Positions 32,918 to 44,084 are shown, numbered from the stretch's first letter. The stretch is DNA of 64,000 nt from Chelydra serpentina (GCA_037349315.1 JBAIAC010000057.1:12183501-12247500), one strand, 5' to 3'. Made by a program: numbers and translations. Notes: generated from the letters alone by a model not told the origin.

Positions 32918-34499
32918 AGACTCAAGTTTCTAGTGTGAATATTCAGAGTTATGGTAAGTAGTCAACTTTCAGCAAATAGCTGGTCGCACTTTCTATTAAG
33001 GCTACATTTATAAACACTTATCACAGGTTAATAAATTTTAATAGACTTTTAATAAATGGTTAGTTAATTGATTTAGGTTGCTGTAGATTCTAAAAGATCA
33101 ATGGGTTGCTTATTACCATGGCTTACATACTTTCCACTGATGGGCTGAAAGCCACCCATACTACAGATTACTGCTGTCTGTAATATGCTTATAACATCAA
33201 TCAATTATTGCAGCCTTGATAGAAAGTGTGATTGAATACTCCTGAGTATTTGCTCTGTTCATTAAACTATTTGAAGAATAGAGATGCAAAAGGGGCACAA
33301 AAACAAATGAAGTGAACGAATGAAAAAAAATACTTGCAACCATTCCCAGAATTTTTTTCTTTCTCTATTTTGCTCAATGCTAGTTGGCAGGTTTGACTCA
33401 GATGGGGATTCAGAACTTTAACTGGGATTTAACCAATTGACAGCCTGTATCTCTGCAGGTCTGGAAAATTGAGATGCAAATCATACAGGAACAGGACCTT
33501 ATGGAATATTTTGGATACTCTTTGGTTTCCACTAGGCTGGAGCTATCATGAGAATCAAATTCCTGGAGATCTTTGGTGCCTCTGTTTTCACAGTCCAAGA
33601 GGTACAGAGGTATCACGAGCAAAGGGAAATCATGATAAATTAAAAAGTGAACCAAAGGGGTTTTTTTTGTTTTGTTTTTAATCTCACAGCTGATTAGGTT
33701 TGAGTTTTGAGGGTCTCCTGATTTATTCTGAACTGGTTCACTCATTCCTACTGAAAAGCGCCCCGTGAAATATATACAGAGACCTGTAGCTGCCCAAGAG
33801 GAGGAGTGTGGTGACTTCTGAAAAATTGAAGCCCACAAAATCTGACACACAGTCCCTCGCATTCAGTGAAAAACTGTCTCCTGGTGGATTTATTAGTCTT
33901 AAGCAACAGCAGTTGCTCTGAAAAGAAAGTGTATTTAACCTTTCTCTTTAATTGCCACTCAGCTATCCTGTCAGTTCTACACGGGGCTGTTAATAATTCT
34001 GCTTAAAGTATCTCAAAGGGAACTTTCATGTTTAAATATTAAACATGAAAACCTGGTTACAGTTGAGAAAGAAACGGGGTAAAAATATGGCGCCTCCTCA
34101 CTTAACATGGAGATACAAAGTCTATTGGAGTCAGGAGGAAACACCATCCTACTGATGTGAAGGGACATTGGATCAGGCCCCATATCTGCTCCCTGGGTCA
34201 AAATCCTGAGTGTTGATTGGACACAATCCCCGGTGGCCACAAGAGGGGGTGTGCCTCACTGAGGAGTGAGTAGGCACAAGAGAGTTTGGCTCTCATGTGT
34301 ATTTAGGTGATATTGACCCATTTACAATGAAATTTACCCCATCAGGCTTAAACAATACACAAATGTTATGTATTTGCCGGCTGGATGCTATTCCAGCTTC
34401 TGCATCACTCACACCAAGTTCCAGATGGGTTCTGTTTACAGAATCTTTATTCTAAGTGATAAAGCAAGAGGCAGAAAGGCCCAGCACCTCAAAGATATT
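32918..34499. other. AT-rich unique tract
   Basis: Positions 33000-33080 are very AT-rich (TTAATAAATGGTTAGTTAAT) and may be an old MITE, not assignable. The 33410-33862 minus frame (150 codons) has no recognisable domain and low-complexity edges; judged chance. Confidence 0.4.
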
Positions 34500-35039
34500 T
34501 GCTTAGCTCCCCTAAATAGCTTTGAGGATCTGGGCCAAAGAACCCAGAGTTATAGATCAGGGTGAGTTTATAGGACTGGCAGTTTGTCGGGGGAGAATCA
34601 CCATAGATAGACGGGAGCTAATTAGATCACAACTGGATCACGGAGCAGGAATAAACACAACTCTCCATGCTCAGATCTCACCTTGTGCTCCCCCACCAGG
34701 CACTAGAGTCTCCATGAACCATCCCTACTCCACCATGTGTCCCAGCAATGGGTCTGGGCATTTACTGACTCTTTGAGACTGCATGTCACATCATTAGGGG
34801 AGGCTTGTAGCACTGCTGCCTCGGGAAGAGTCCAGGGAACGAATTCCAGCTCAGCAAGAAGCATCCCATCCCTCCCCAGGACAAGGAGCACGTTCAGTAA
34901 TTTGCTACAGGTTCTTAGAAGGTGTAGCATGATCCCCACACGCTCAGCCGACCGGCATAGGGGGAAAGCAGCACACTGAGTAGGCCACACAACGGTTGCT
35001 TATCTTAGGCACTTCTATGGCCCCACACTCACCGTAGAA
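34500..35039. other. Unique tract with a MITE arm
   Basis: Positions 34508-34541 (TAGCTTTGAGGATCTGGGCC) are one arm of the palindromic family at 25667-25754. The remainder is unrecognised. Confidence 0.45.
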
Positions 35040-35240
35040 TCTCAGCACCTTGCAGTCTTTAACGTGCTGGTCTTCACAACACCCTCAGGAGGTGGGGCAG
35101 TGCTGTTAACCTCACATCACACACAGGAAACTACGGCACAGAGAAACTACATGACTTGCCTAAAGTCACACTGGAAGCCCATGGTAGAGGAGGGACTTGA
35201 ACCCTAGTCTTTTGAGAGTCTGGCTAACACACTAACCGTG
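35040..35240 (-). mobile_element. MIR SINE
   Basis: TCTTCACAACACCCTCAGGA, then CACAGAGAAACTACATGACT, TTGCCTAAAGTCACACTGG and GGACTTGAACCCTAGTCT, the full reversed MIR order. Confidence 0.88.
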
Positions 35241-35304
35241 GGGCCATCCTTCCTCACAACCTTTGGGCTCCCTAGTCCCCTGACCATTAGGACTAGGGGC
35301 AGTG

Positions 35305-35447
35305 ACAATCCGGTCCTTAGATTGTGAGCTCTCTGGGGCAGACAGTCTCTTCCTATGCATCTGTGCAGCACAATTGATCCTGACCGTGACTTCTCTGTGT
35401 TAGTGCAATTCAAATAATAAATAATAATAATAATAAATAGTAACCAT
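35305..35447 (+). mobile_element. SINE/LINE tail with (AAT)n
   Basis: TTGTGAGCTCTCTGGGGCAG, then 'acagtctcttcc', 'gtgcagcacaattgatcc', ending in an imperfect (AAT)n at about 35413-35443. The same tail module occurs at 45915, 48784, 57708 and 61418. Confidence 0.65.
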
Positions 35448-36034
35448 TAATAATGACGTACCTTCTGTCTATGATCCTGCATAATCAAAACCAAAGGGAA
35501 TCGTGACATTGACTTCAATGGAGGCAGGATTTGGCTCTTTTACTGCAATGGGTGTGGATGAAATCACTGGAATAAAATAAAAAAAGGTTGCCAGTAACAA
35601 TGCCAGCTATTTTCCTCAGTTACTGGCTCTCCTGCCTACTATGGCCTAACACTGAAATATGACACACAGGTATATGCTTAATTAACGAGCGTTTCAGGCT
35701 TGATTTACTGTCGATCGTGTGTGATAGATTGCTCAGCATGCTGTGTGTTTGGGCAAAGGATTGTAGCAAAGGATTATAAATGTTTCTCTTTTACCTTTGT
35801 GCCTATTGCCTGCAGTGCTTTAAGCAGCACATTCAACATAGTCTACTGTTTAGATTATCACAATAATACGATTGGTGCTTACATGCATTTATGAAGAGAT
35901 CTTTTCTCATTCCCTAGCTTTGCATTGGTTTTTCATCCTCATTCTAACTGAGTTTCGGAACATTCTGCATGCGTGGTGCTCGGTACGGTGGTGAGTGCCA
36001 ATGAAAAGCCCTATGATAGCCTCACAAAGTGAAC
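35448..36034. other. Unique tract
   Basis: Nothing firm. Positions 35505-35545 resemble a MITE arm (TTGACTTCAATGGAGGCAGG). Confidence 0.4.
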
Positions 36035-36215
36035 GGGGAGGAAGAGTGGTCTTGTGGTGAAGCCACTGGCATGAGATACAGGCCCAATTCCCGTTTTGCC
36101 ACATACTCCCTTTGTGACCTTGGTTAAGTCACTGAATCTCTCGGGGCCTTTGCGCCCCATCTGTCTCCTCTATGGAGGCTGTTAGCTCTTTAGGGTAGAG
36201 AAAGTACCCTTCTTT
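36035..36215 (+). mobile_element. MIR/CORE-SINE
   Basis: GTGGTCTTGTGGTGAAGCCA, 'agatacaggcccaattcccg', TTTGTGACCTTGGTTAAGTC and ACTGAATCTCTCGGGGCC, then a tail with 'gctgttagctctttagggtag'. Confidence 0.75.
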
Positions 36216-36256
36216 CTAAAGTTTAAGGCTAGAATGGACCATCAGCTCATCTAGGG

Positions 36257-37783
36257 CAGGGATTCCTAAGATTTTTACTAAGGTGACCCACCAACTGCAT
36301 TTGTCTTTTTTTGCAACCCAGCTGCGGGGTGCCTGAAATTATAGCCCAGCATCCTTCCCTTCCGCCACCACCATCTCCTTGTCCCCCTCCCTGCTGAGGA
36401 AACACCAAACACCTGCAGCAGCATAGAATCATAAAATTATAGAACTGGAAGGGACCTCGAGAGGTCTTCTAGTCCAGTCCCCTGCACTCATGGCAGGACT
36501 AAGTATTATCTAGACCATATCTGACTTGTGTTTGTCTAACCTGCTCTTAAAAATCTCCAATGATGGAGAGTCCATAACTCCCCTAGGCAATTTATTCCAG
36601 TGCTTAACCACCCTGACATTTAGGAATTTTTTCCTAATGTCCAAGCTAAATCACCCTTGCTGCAATTTAAGCCCATTGCTTTTTGTCTTGTCCTCAGAGG
36701 TTAAGAAGAACAATTTTTCTCCCTCCTCCTTGTAACAACCTTTTATGTACTTGAAAATTGTTATCATGTCCCCTCTCGGTCTTCTCTTTTCCAGACTAAA
36801 CAAACCAATTTTTTTCAATCTTTCCTCAGAGGTCATGTTTTCTAGACCTTACATTATTTTTGTTGCTCTTCTCTGGACTTTCTCCAATTTGTCCACATCT
36901 TTCCTGAAATGTGGCTCCCAGAACTGGACACAATACTCCAGCTGAGGCCTAATCAATGCAGAGTAGAGCAGAAGAATTATTTCTCATGTCTTGCTTACAA
37001 CACTCCTGCTAATACATCCGAAGATGATGTTCGCTTTCTTTGCAACAGTGTTACACTGTTGACTCATATTTAGCTTCTATGACCTGCAGATCCCTTTCCG
37101 CAGTACTCCTACCTAGGCAGTCATTTCGCATTTTGTATGCGTGCAACTGATTGTTCCTTCCTAAACGAAGTACTTTGCATTTGTTCTTATTGAATTTCAT
37201 CCTATTTACTTCAGACTATTTCTCCAGTTTGTCCAGATCATTTTGAATTTTAATCCTATCCTCCAAAGCACTTGGAACCCCTCCCAGCTTGGTATCGTCC
37301 GCAAACTTTATAAGTGTACTCTGTATGCCATTATCTAAATCATTGATGAAGATATTGAACAGAACCGGACCCAGAACTGATCCCTGCGGAACCCCACTCA
37401 TTTTGCCCTTCCAGCATGACTGTGAACCACTGATAACTACTCTCTGGGAATGGTTTTCTAACCAGTTATGCACCCACCTAATAGTAGCTACACCTATCAT
37501 CCTTTCCCCTGGCACTTCAATCCTAATCCTGACTCAGTGAGGACAGGAGACTCTGAGCAGGGAGGAGTTTGAGAGCAAGCCCACCCTGCACTCACCCCGC
37601 AGTGATAGTTCCTGTCCCATGGGGATGGGCCCGGCTCCCCGCTCTAAGTATTGCAACCTGGAGAGTGGGGTCACAACGCTACTCAGTGTTGGCTTGACCA
37701 CCAGTCATCCCAGGGCCTCCCCTCTGCCTAGAAATTCCCCTCAACCCACTGGTAGGTCGGGACCCACTGTTTGGGAAACACTA
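36257..37783. mobile_element. hAT-type element split by CR1
   Basis: Ends CAGGGATTCCTAAG and TTGGGAAACACT are inverted (CAGNGGTTCTCAA-like). Flanks ATCTAGGG and ATCTAAGT match at 6 of 8. Its own body is 36257-36421 and 37538-37783 (CTAAGGTGACCCACCAACTG; GGTAGGTCGGGACCCACTG). Confidence 0.65.
36422..37537 (-). mobile_element. CR1 LINE, partial RT, decayed
   Basis: A 3' tail (GCATAGAATCATAAAATTAT) is at the left. Minus frames give [20 protein letters not shown] and [11 protein letters not shown] (RT catalytic FADD) near 37300, then broken C-terminal pieces ([20 protein letters not shown]). About 1.1 kb with several frameshifts; older than the 21615 copy. Confidence 0.93.
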
Positions 37784-37920
37784 ATCTAAGTTGACTTCCT
37801 GTATATCACAGGCCATTAAGTATCACCCAGGTAGCCCTAGATTAAGACTAAAGATTTTAGTTAAATCAAAACATTTCAGTCCTCAGGAAACTAAATTGTG
37901 TGGCACAAGAGAGACTAATG

Positions 37921-38230
37921 TGCTACCAGTTATATGTCCAGAGCTTGGCTCGATGGGGCCCAGTTCTCATTTGGCACCTCTAGGTGCTACTGTGCTAGAT
38001 CATTCCAAAGTCACCACAGTTAGAATGATTGGGAGCCACCATGGGAAGGAAGTGGTTGTGTTTTGGAGGTACTGCGTGACCTGCAGAGACAGAACCTTCT
38101 CTGTTCAAAGACAGGCAAATCTAGGAGTGGTTTATAAATGTTTTAGTGGTCTTAGGAGTGGTTTATAAATTTGAGATGCCCCATGAGTGCTGTAACTTCA
38201 GCAGTTGTTTATTTGTGAAACCCAGAGGAG
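37921..38230. other. Unique tract
   Basis: Positions 38121-38170 contain two copies of 'ggagtggtttataaat' 36 bp apart. Otherwise nothing. Confidence 0.45.
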
Positions 38231-38343
38231 CGCTGTCTACACCGAGGGTAAGGTCACCTTAACTCCGTCTCTGCAGGGTGTGGATTTTTCATGCCCCAGA
38301 GAGACGCCGCTATGCCAATGTTACTTTTAAGTGTAGGCCGGGC
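38231..38343. mobile_element. Short Harbinger-type MITE, diverged
   Basis: CGCTGTCTACACCGAGGG at left and TTTAAGTGTAGGCCGGG at right. The interior fold GGGTGTGGATTTTTCATGCC is typical of the family. Confidence 0.65.
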
Positions 38344-38571
38344 CGAAGACACCATCTCTGAGGTTGACCCTGGGCCTTGAAGCTTTTTAAAGCAAAGTGA
38401 ATTTAGTGTGGCTGAAGTCGTTTGTCCTGGCAGAAACCAGGCAGTGGCAGAGAAATCTCTTTCTCTCTTCGCCCCCGCTTCCCGCTATCCCAATCCACAA
38501 GACATTCTCTTTATTGACAAGTACCGTCAAAAGCTGGGCATGTATGAACAGTTTCCTTAACTGAGAGAGTC

Positions 38572-38638
38572 TGATCCAGAGCCCAAAGAAGTCAATGGGA
38601 GTCTTTCCATTGACTTCCCAGAGATGTGGAGTGAGCCC
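38572..38638. repeat. Palindromic MITE
   Basis: TCTGATCCAGAGCCCAAAGA with 'gtctttccattgacttcc', the family seen cleanly at 60170-60237. Confidence 0.55.
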
Positions 38639-38641
38639 TTA

Positions 38642-38851
38642 GGCTATTGGTACACTGTAGATGCAGCCTAACCAAGAGACCTGCCTCCCTGAATGTCTGT
38701 AGCTACATTGAGGGAGGCATTCTTCCATCAACAAAAGCCTCATCTGTACTGGGGATTAGGTCGGCATAGCGATGTCGGTTAGGGGTGAGGAATTTTCACA
38801 TCCCTATTCGGAGGTAGCGATGTCGACCTAACGTTTAAGTGCAGACCAAGC
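38642..38851. mobile_element. Harbinger-type MITE with TTA duplication
   Basis: Ends GGCTATTGGTACACTGTAG and AGTGCAGACCAAGC. TTA sits on both sides (38639-38641; 38852-38854). Interior TTAGGTCGGCATAGCGATGT with its inverted partner GGTAGCGATGTCGACC. Confidence 0.75.
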
Positions 38852-38854
38852 TTA

Positions 38855-39099
38855 AGTGCCTAACGGCCCAGTTTCCCATTGCCCTGCACCTCGCGTCAGC
38901 ATTTACACTAGTGCAAAGGGGGTGTTAAAATGAGGCCATTAGGACTGAATAGCATTTCACACCTGCTTGACACCCGTATAAATGACAGCACAAGGCACAG
39001 AGCAATGGAGAATCAGGCCCGTAGCATTTAAATTGTTAAGTTCATCACAACTGGCCGCCTTTTCTCATGCTGCTGCTCCCTTTATACACAAGACACGCC
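38855..39099. other. MITE-like remnant and unique DNA
   Basis: Positions 38870-39030 (CACCTCGCGTCAGCATTTAC, then 'gagaatcaggccc') resemble a diverged palindromic MITE. Otherwise nothing. Confidence 0.4.
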
Positions 39100-39560
39100 G
39101 CTACTGAGCCGAACGGTTTCCTCTAGATTGGGTGTGTGCGAATGTCTCATTATCAATACTTTTCAGCTACCCTGAATCATTCCCAAAGTGGTGTCATCCT
39201 GTCTGACACATGCCTAATGCTTAATTGTTACCGGAGGCAGCGCTGATATTGATTCCTTTTAACCCGACTGTAACTCGGACCAGCCACTGCCTCCATGATG
39301 AGCTCCGGCAGCTGGGATGGCGTTTGCAATGGTAAGTGACATTGCTGAAGCAAGGTTGATAATATTATGCGTCTCTGACATGGGAATCAACCTCGGGGTG
39401 AGTGAGCTGCTTTGGAATATAATGAATAAATATCCCTTGGTTTTTAAAGTGATGCTGTCAAAGGCTTTCTAAAAATACTTTGTAACTGGGGTTCATTTTA
39501 CACTTTTTATTGTATGTGACACCATTTTAGAAGCTTTGAAACAGCATGAGCTGGATTTGC
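39100..39560. promoter_or_regulatory. Candidate conserved non-coding element or non-coding exon
   Basis: A repeat-free block with balanced composition. A strong donor-like site (G then GTAAGT at 39332) lies 165 bp after an acceptor-like TACTTTTCAG ending at 39166. All three frames between them hit stops, so a coding exon is excluded. Could be chance, a non-coding exon or an enhancer. Confidence 0.25.
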
Positions 39561-39714
39561 CGCTGTGAACAGTAATGGAGCCCTAGGGCTGCATTCTCAA
39601 GGCCAGTTAAAGGCTCCTTTGTGCCACTCAGGTGTCATAAAGAGGCTGTAATCTAGCTGCAAATTGCCAGCAGAGGAAGGGAATTGCCCACTGGTACATC
39701 TGCATTGCAACAGG

Positions 39715-39905
39715 GCTCTGTCATTCTGCAGTGTGGCCTAGTGGCTACAGCGATGGATGTGGGATTAGAAGACCTGGGTTCTTGGCCAAGCTCTGCCATT
39801 GTCCCACTGGCTGACCTTGTGTAAGTCACCTCTCTGTGCCTTGGTTTTCCCATCTGTGAAATGGGGCTAATGATAATCACATCCTTTGTAAAGGATCTGG
39901 AGATG
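39715..39905 (+). mobile_element. MIR SINE
   Basis: GTGGCCTAGTGGCTACAGCG, 'gacctgggttcttggccaag', GACCTTGTGTAAGTCACCTC and TCTGTGAAATGGGGCTAAT, complete in MIR order on the plus strand. Confidence 0.9.
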
Positions 39906-39990
39906 AAAAGTGGTGTTATTATTCCCTTCTCTGCTCCTTGCAGAAGGGGTGTGGAGCAGCTCCTCTCTACTGTGCGAGTGGTGGAACAAA

Positions 39991-40266
39991 GGGCTGGTCT
40001 ACACAACGGGGGTGGGGCGTCGATGTAAGGTACGCAACTTCAGCTACGTGAATAACCTCGACGTACCTCGCTCGACTTACCTCGCCGTGAGGATGCTGCA
40101 ATGTTGAAGGCTGCCGCTCCCCCATCGACTCCGCTTCCGCCTCGCGTCGGGGTGGATTACCGGAGTCGACGGGGAGTGCGTTCTGGGATCGATTTATCGC
40201 GTCTACATGAGATGCAAAAGATCGATCCCCAAAAGATCGATTGCTACCCACCGAATCGGGTAGCCC
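39991..40266. mobile_element. Harbinger-type MITE
   Basis: GGGCTGGTCTACACAACGG at left. The interior shares CAACTTCAGCTACGTGAATA and GATCGATTTATCGCGTCTAC with 46855-47140. The right GTCTACAC terminus appears deleted. Confidence 0.7.
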
Positions 40267-40474
40267 AGCAGCAGGTTTAAGAGGTGTTAATGTCAGGGCT
40301 GGTCCTGCAAATTACAGCACTGATGAATCTTCTGCCCCATAGAATTCTACTCTGCGTTCCAGGAACTCAATGTTATTCAAAGGCGTTCACCCTGCAGGCA
40401 GAGGAATGTTAAAGTTCTGGCACTGTAAGTGGATTATGCCAATAGTGTTGCCCCCACTTATTCAGGAGTGCTGA

Positions 40475-40598
40475 TAGGGTGACCAGACAGCAAATGTGAA
40501 AAATCGGGACAGGGAATGGGGGATAATAGGAGCCTATATAAGAAAAAGACCCAAAAATCCGGACTGTCCCTATAAAATCAGGACATCTGGTCACCGTA
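40475..40598. mobile_element. 124-bp hAT MITE, copy 2, perfect TSD
   Basis: TAGGGTGACCAGACAG and CATCTGGTCACCGTA termini. Exact 8-bp duplication AGTGCTGA at 40467-40474 and 40599-40606. Same orientation as 6902-7025. Confidence 0.95.
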
Positions 40599-41306
40599 AG
40601 TGCTGAACATACATAAGCACATGTAAAATCCCCACAGGATTGGGGCCTTCCCTTGCCACCTTCACCAGCGTTTAGTGTGAGCTACTTTCTAGAGAGCAGT
40701 GGGATCCATTTCAGGCGAGTTCTTCTGGAAAGAGGTGCTGGATTTGCTGAGTTCCTGGTGGCAGCCGAGATCCCGCCTTGTTTCGTCAGGAGCGTGGACG
40801 TCACTAGGTAAAGGGACATGGTTATGCAGACACGGAGGCTGCAGTGAGAGGATCTGGAACGGCAGGGTGCGTGGAGCTGTGAATTCCTCCCAGTCTCCCT
40901 AAAGGGCTGTGACGCTCCACACTCAGCGTGAGACACTTTGAATAGCAACACTGCTAAATGAGAAGCCTAACATTGTAATGCACGGCTAGCTACGATTACC
41001 AGAGACAGGCCCATGCCACAGTGGTCAGAGGCGGATGCAATGAGAAAGATGTGCAAAAGAATGACTACATGAGGGTTATAAGCATTCCTCCTTCAGACCA
41101 TGAGCCAATCTCTAACTATTGGGGAACATGAGGAAATTTCCCTGTGGCCAGGATATACCAGCCTTCCTACTGCAGGATTTCTTGCACTTTCTTCTGAGGT
41201 AGCTTGTGTTGGCTATTCCAGATTTCTAATATTTTCCAGTTCTACACTGGGATAAAATCAAAACCCTTTGAATTTCCTGGGAAACAGAGAGAGAGAGAAT
41301 CAATTT
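40599..41306. other. Unique tract
   Basis: Nothing recognised. Frames at 40682-40951 overlap on both strands and have no domain. Confidence 0.45.
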
Positions 41307-41446
41307 AGAACAGCCCATAGCCTGCTGGTGAGGATATGGGAGACCCAGGTTAAGGTCCCTGGTCTGCCTGATTCAAAGCAGGGTTGTGAACCAGAATTCC
41401 ACACAACCCAAGTGAGTGGTTTCACTGCTAGGCTATTGGCTGTTCT
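41307..41446. repeat. 140-bp fold-back, tRNA-like repeat
   Basis: The left half AGAACAGCCCATAGCC, then 'gggagacccaggttaaggtc', and the right half ending GGCTATTGGCTGTTCT are inverted copies. Each half has a B-box-like GGTT(A/C)A core. Looks like two SINE heads joined tail to tail. Confidence 0.7.
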
Positions 41447-41640
41447 GGGATGACTCTCCCTCTCTGGTTTTGACTAGAAATTCCACCCTGAACCCGAGAA
41501 ACATTCCTGATGTAAATTTTGTCAGAAGTGATAAATTTCTGCAAAAATAAAATAAAATTAAGTTTCGACAAACCAACATTTTCCAACAAAAATTTTCTTT
41601 GTCGGAAAATCCCCTACCGATTCTTCTGGCCCCTGTCAGA
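41447..41640. repeat. AAAATTTT-rich dispersed repeat
   Basis: TTGTCAGAAGTGATAAATTT, then 'ccaacattttccaacaaaaa' and CGGAAAATCCCC. Related to 16041-16325. Confidence 0.45.
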
Positions 41641-42155
41641 GGCCAGGAGTAGATGGATCCCTGAGCTGATCCAGTCTGACAAATCCCCTGTTCGTTGGTC
41701 ACAGGTGTTTGAAATCTACTGTTTGTTTCAGGCCCTTTTCTAGGGCTGTTGTCAATCTGTTTTCTGGAAAAGTTCCCCACACTTGCTAATGCCAGTTCGC
41801 CTCCACCTGCGTCAGCAACGCTAGGAACAGTACTGCAGTACTGGCCTCCTGTGTTTTTAGCATCGAGTCACTTAGTCTTGCATAGAGCAGATCCACAGGA
41901 GATGGTAGTTAAAATGGGGCTGCCTCTGGCATCTTGCTTAAACTGGAGTGCCCACCATGGCTACTGCTGGCATGGGATGTTTTTGAGAAGAAAGGTGTGT
42001 GTAGATGAGGCCTAACTGTGCAAGCTAATTTGGAAACCTTCCAGCCACCATGTGCCTTCGATTTGAGGTGCACAAGTTAAGACGTCACCACCCCCATTTC
42101 AAAGTCATTATTGACTTGGAAGGTCAGGGGTGAGATATATTGATAGTGGTGCCAA
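41641..42155. other. Unique tract ending in a MITE end
   Basis: Positions 41992-42012 (GTGTGTGTAGATGAGGCC followed by TAA) are a Harbinger-type right end. Its partner is not found. Confidence 0.4.
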
Positions 42156-42489
42156 TAGTGTAGCCGGGGGGTTGGGGGGGGAGTGGAGGTAGCGGCCGCT
42201 CCCCCTGTGAGCAGAAGCGGCGCCTTAAAAAGGAAGCGGCGCCTTTTTTAAAAGCGGGAGCGGAGCTAAAAAAAGGCGCCGCTTCTTGCACTCACCCGGC
42301 GGCACTCCAGCTGTTCGGCGGCAGGTCCTTCACTCGCTTTGGGTCTTCGGTGGCATTTCGGCGGCCGGTACCACCGAAGACCCGGAGCCAATGAAGGACC
42401 TGCCACCGAAGTGCCGCCGAACAACTGGAGTGCCGCTGGAGCGCCGCCGGGTGAGTACAGGGGGAGGCGCCTTTTTCAGCTCCGCTCCC
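42156..42489. mobile_element. GC-rich fold-back element
   Basis: A long imperfect palindrome spans 42256-42489. GGGAGCGGAGCT at the left pairs with AGCTCCGCTCCC at the right, and GTCCTTCACTCGCTTTGGGT pairs with ACCCGGAGCCAATGAAGGAC around an axis near 42365. The flanking 42180-42255 is part of the same CpG-rich repeat (AGCGGCCGCTCCCCCTGTGA). Class unknown. Confidence 0.8.
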
Positions 42490-43125
42490 ATTGTGCTCAG
42501 GACCTGGCTGAGTGGTGTGTCTGGAGGCCAGGACAGGATCAGCATGAGGTGCTGCAGGTCAGAACTAAGGTACACAGGCAAAGCTGTGTAGGAAAATGTG
42601 CAGACATGCTTTACATGTGGCTCTACTTATTCAGTGTCCTTAGGCCTGATACAAGCATCAGACTCCCATTGGCTTCCTTGGCCTTTGGATCAGGGTCTTA
42701 CCTCTTTAGGCTCCAGCACAGCACTTAAGGATGTATGTACCTTTCAGCCCACACATTGTCCTATTGACTTTAATGGACTCATTGCTAGAGTTGGGTGGGA
42801 AAAGGTTTTCCTGTCCTGTAAGAATTTTCGAGATTTCCAAAATTCTAAATTCTAAAATGTTTCAGGAAGAGTTTTTGTTTAATCAGTTCAGCATTTTTGG
42901 CCTAAATGACAGTTAACTGAAACATTCCAGACCACGTCTACTAATTAAAGGCTTGAAGTTATTCATGTGCTTATGAGTTTTGCTGGATTGGGTCCTTAAG
43001 TACTAAAATTCCCTAAATTCACCCAGATCCTTTTTAGTTTTAAATTGATTGTGTTTATTTTATTAAGGAATATAAAAGAACTATAACAGTTACAGTGAAA
43101 TAAGAAAAAGAATGCCTGGTGATAA
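42490..43125. other. Unique plus AT-rich tract
   Basis: Positions 42785-42915 belong to the AAAATTTT-rich repeat. The remainder is unrecognised. Confidence 0.4.
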
Positions 43126-43250
43126 TAGGGTAACCAGATGTCCCGATTTTATAGGAACAGTCCTGATTTTTGGGTCTTTTTCTTCTATAGGCTCCTATTA
43201 CCCCCCCACACCATGTCCCCATTTTTCACACTTGCTGTCTGGTCACCCTA
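43126..43250. mobile_element. 125-bp hAT MITE, copy 3
   Basis: TAGGGTAACCAGATGTCC and TGCTGTCTGGTCACCCTA termini. Flanks GGTGATAA and GGTGGTAA match at 7 of 8. Opposite orientation to copies 1 and 2. Confidence 0.92.
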
Positions 43251-43612
43251 GGTGGTAAAGTGCAACAAAGCCATATTCATCATATCATAATACTTTACAT
43301 TCATTCTCTGCTTTATGTTGTAAGAAAGCCAGGAACAAAAGAATCAAACCAACCAGAAACAACAGAAAGATGATATGCGGAATATAGTATATAGGGGACA
43401 GAGTGCATCATGCAGAAGTAATATCAGGCAATGATACCAGTCTAGGACTGTCTCCAGAACTGTTTCACCTCGCGTATCAATAGGGTTCTCCAAACTCATT
43501 GCTTTTCCACAGTTTTCTGTCAGCTGAGCAATTCTAAACACGGTGCCTGATAGACGTCGGATTTGTGGAGTTTCCTCCCTTCTTTTAGATGCTGCTCTTT
43601 CAAAAGAGGACA
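43251..43612. other. Unique tract
   Basis: Nothing recognised. The minus frame at 43344-43613 has no domain. Confidence 0.4.
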
Positions 43613-43825
43613 TTGAAGGTGATTAACCACTGGAACAAGCTACCAAGGGAAGAGGTGGATTTTCCATCTCATGACGTCTTCAGATGAAGACTTCAGGAAG
43701 TTTAACCAAACACAAGTTATTGGATTCAATACAGGAGTAACTGGATGGAATTATCCGGACTGTTATTCAGAAGATCAGACTAGACAATTTAACGGTCCCT
43801 TCTAGCCATAAAATCTGTGAAGAGT
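43613..43825 (+). mobile_element. Old CR1 LINE 3' end
   Basis: GGTGATTAACCACTGGAACA, 'gctaccaagggaagaggtgg', then AGATCAGACTAGACAATTTA and CGGTCCCTTCTAGCC. End of ORF2 plus 3' UTR of the older CR1 subfamily. Confidence 0.8.
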
Positions 43826-44084
43826 TGCTTTGTTGCTTACTCTAGGTTGCAATTTTTTGATCCTAGGAAGCGTGGTGATTTCCAAGGTTTCCTAACAACT
43901 AAGCTAGCAGGACGCAGCACTCTTGTGACTCAATTAAGTGGTGTTACCAATTCCCAGTATCAATAGCTCATGTCGGAACGCATGGGAATTCCACAACATT
44001 AAGTCAATTAGTAAGGGTATCTTTGCCCAAAAGAGCTTTTTAAAATACCGATATCTGGGCCTGGTTTATTTGCGAGAAAGAGGG

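Larger units (their letters stand above)
36216..37920 (-). mobile_element. Old CR1 LINE fragment, host of a nested insertion
   Basis: The left part 36216-36256 (AGGCTAGAATGGACCATCAG, then CTCATCTAG) and right part 37784-37920 (TTGACTTCCTGTATATCACA, 'ggccattaagtatcaccca', TTTCAGTCCTCAGGAAAC) are collinear with an old CR1 subfamily also represented at 43613-43825. Confidence 0.7.

Noticed and set aside
33410..33862. 150-codon minus-strand frame
   Set aside because: No recognisable family; the region is AT-rich with a T/A run inside the frame.
39296..39331. Short reading frame MMSSGSWDGVCN ending at a donor-like site
   Set aside because: Twelve codons with no family match; too little to call a coding exon.
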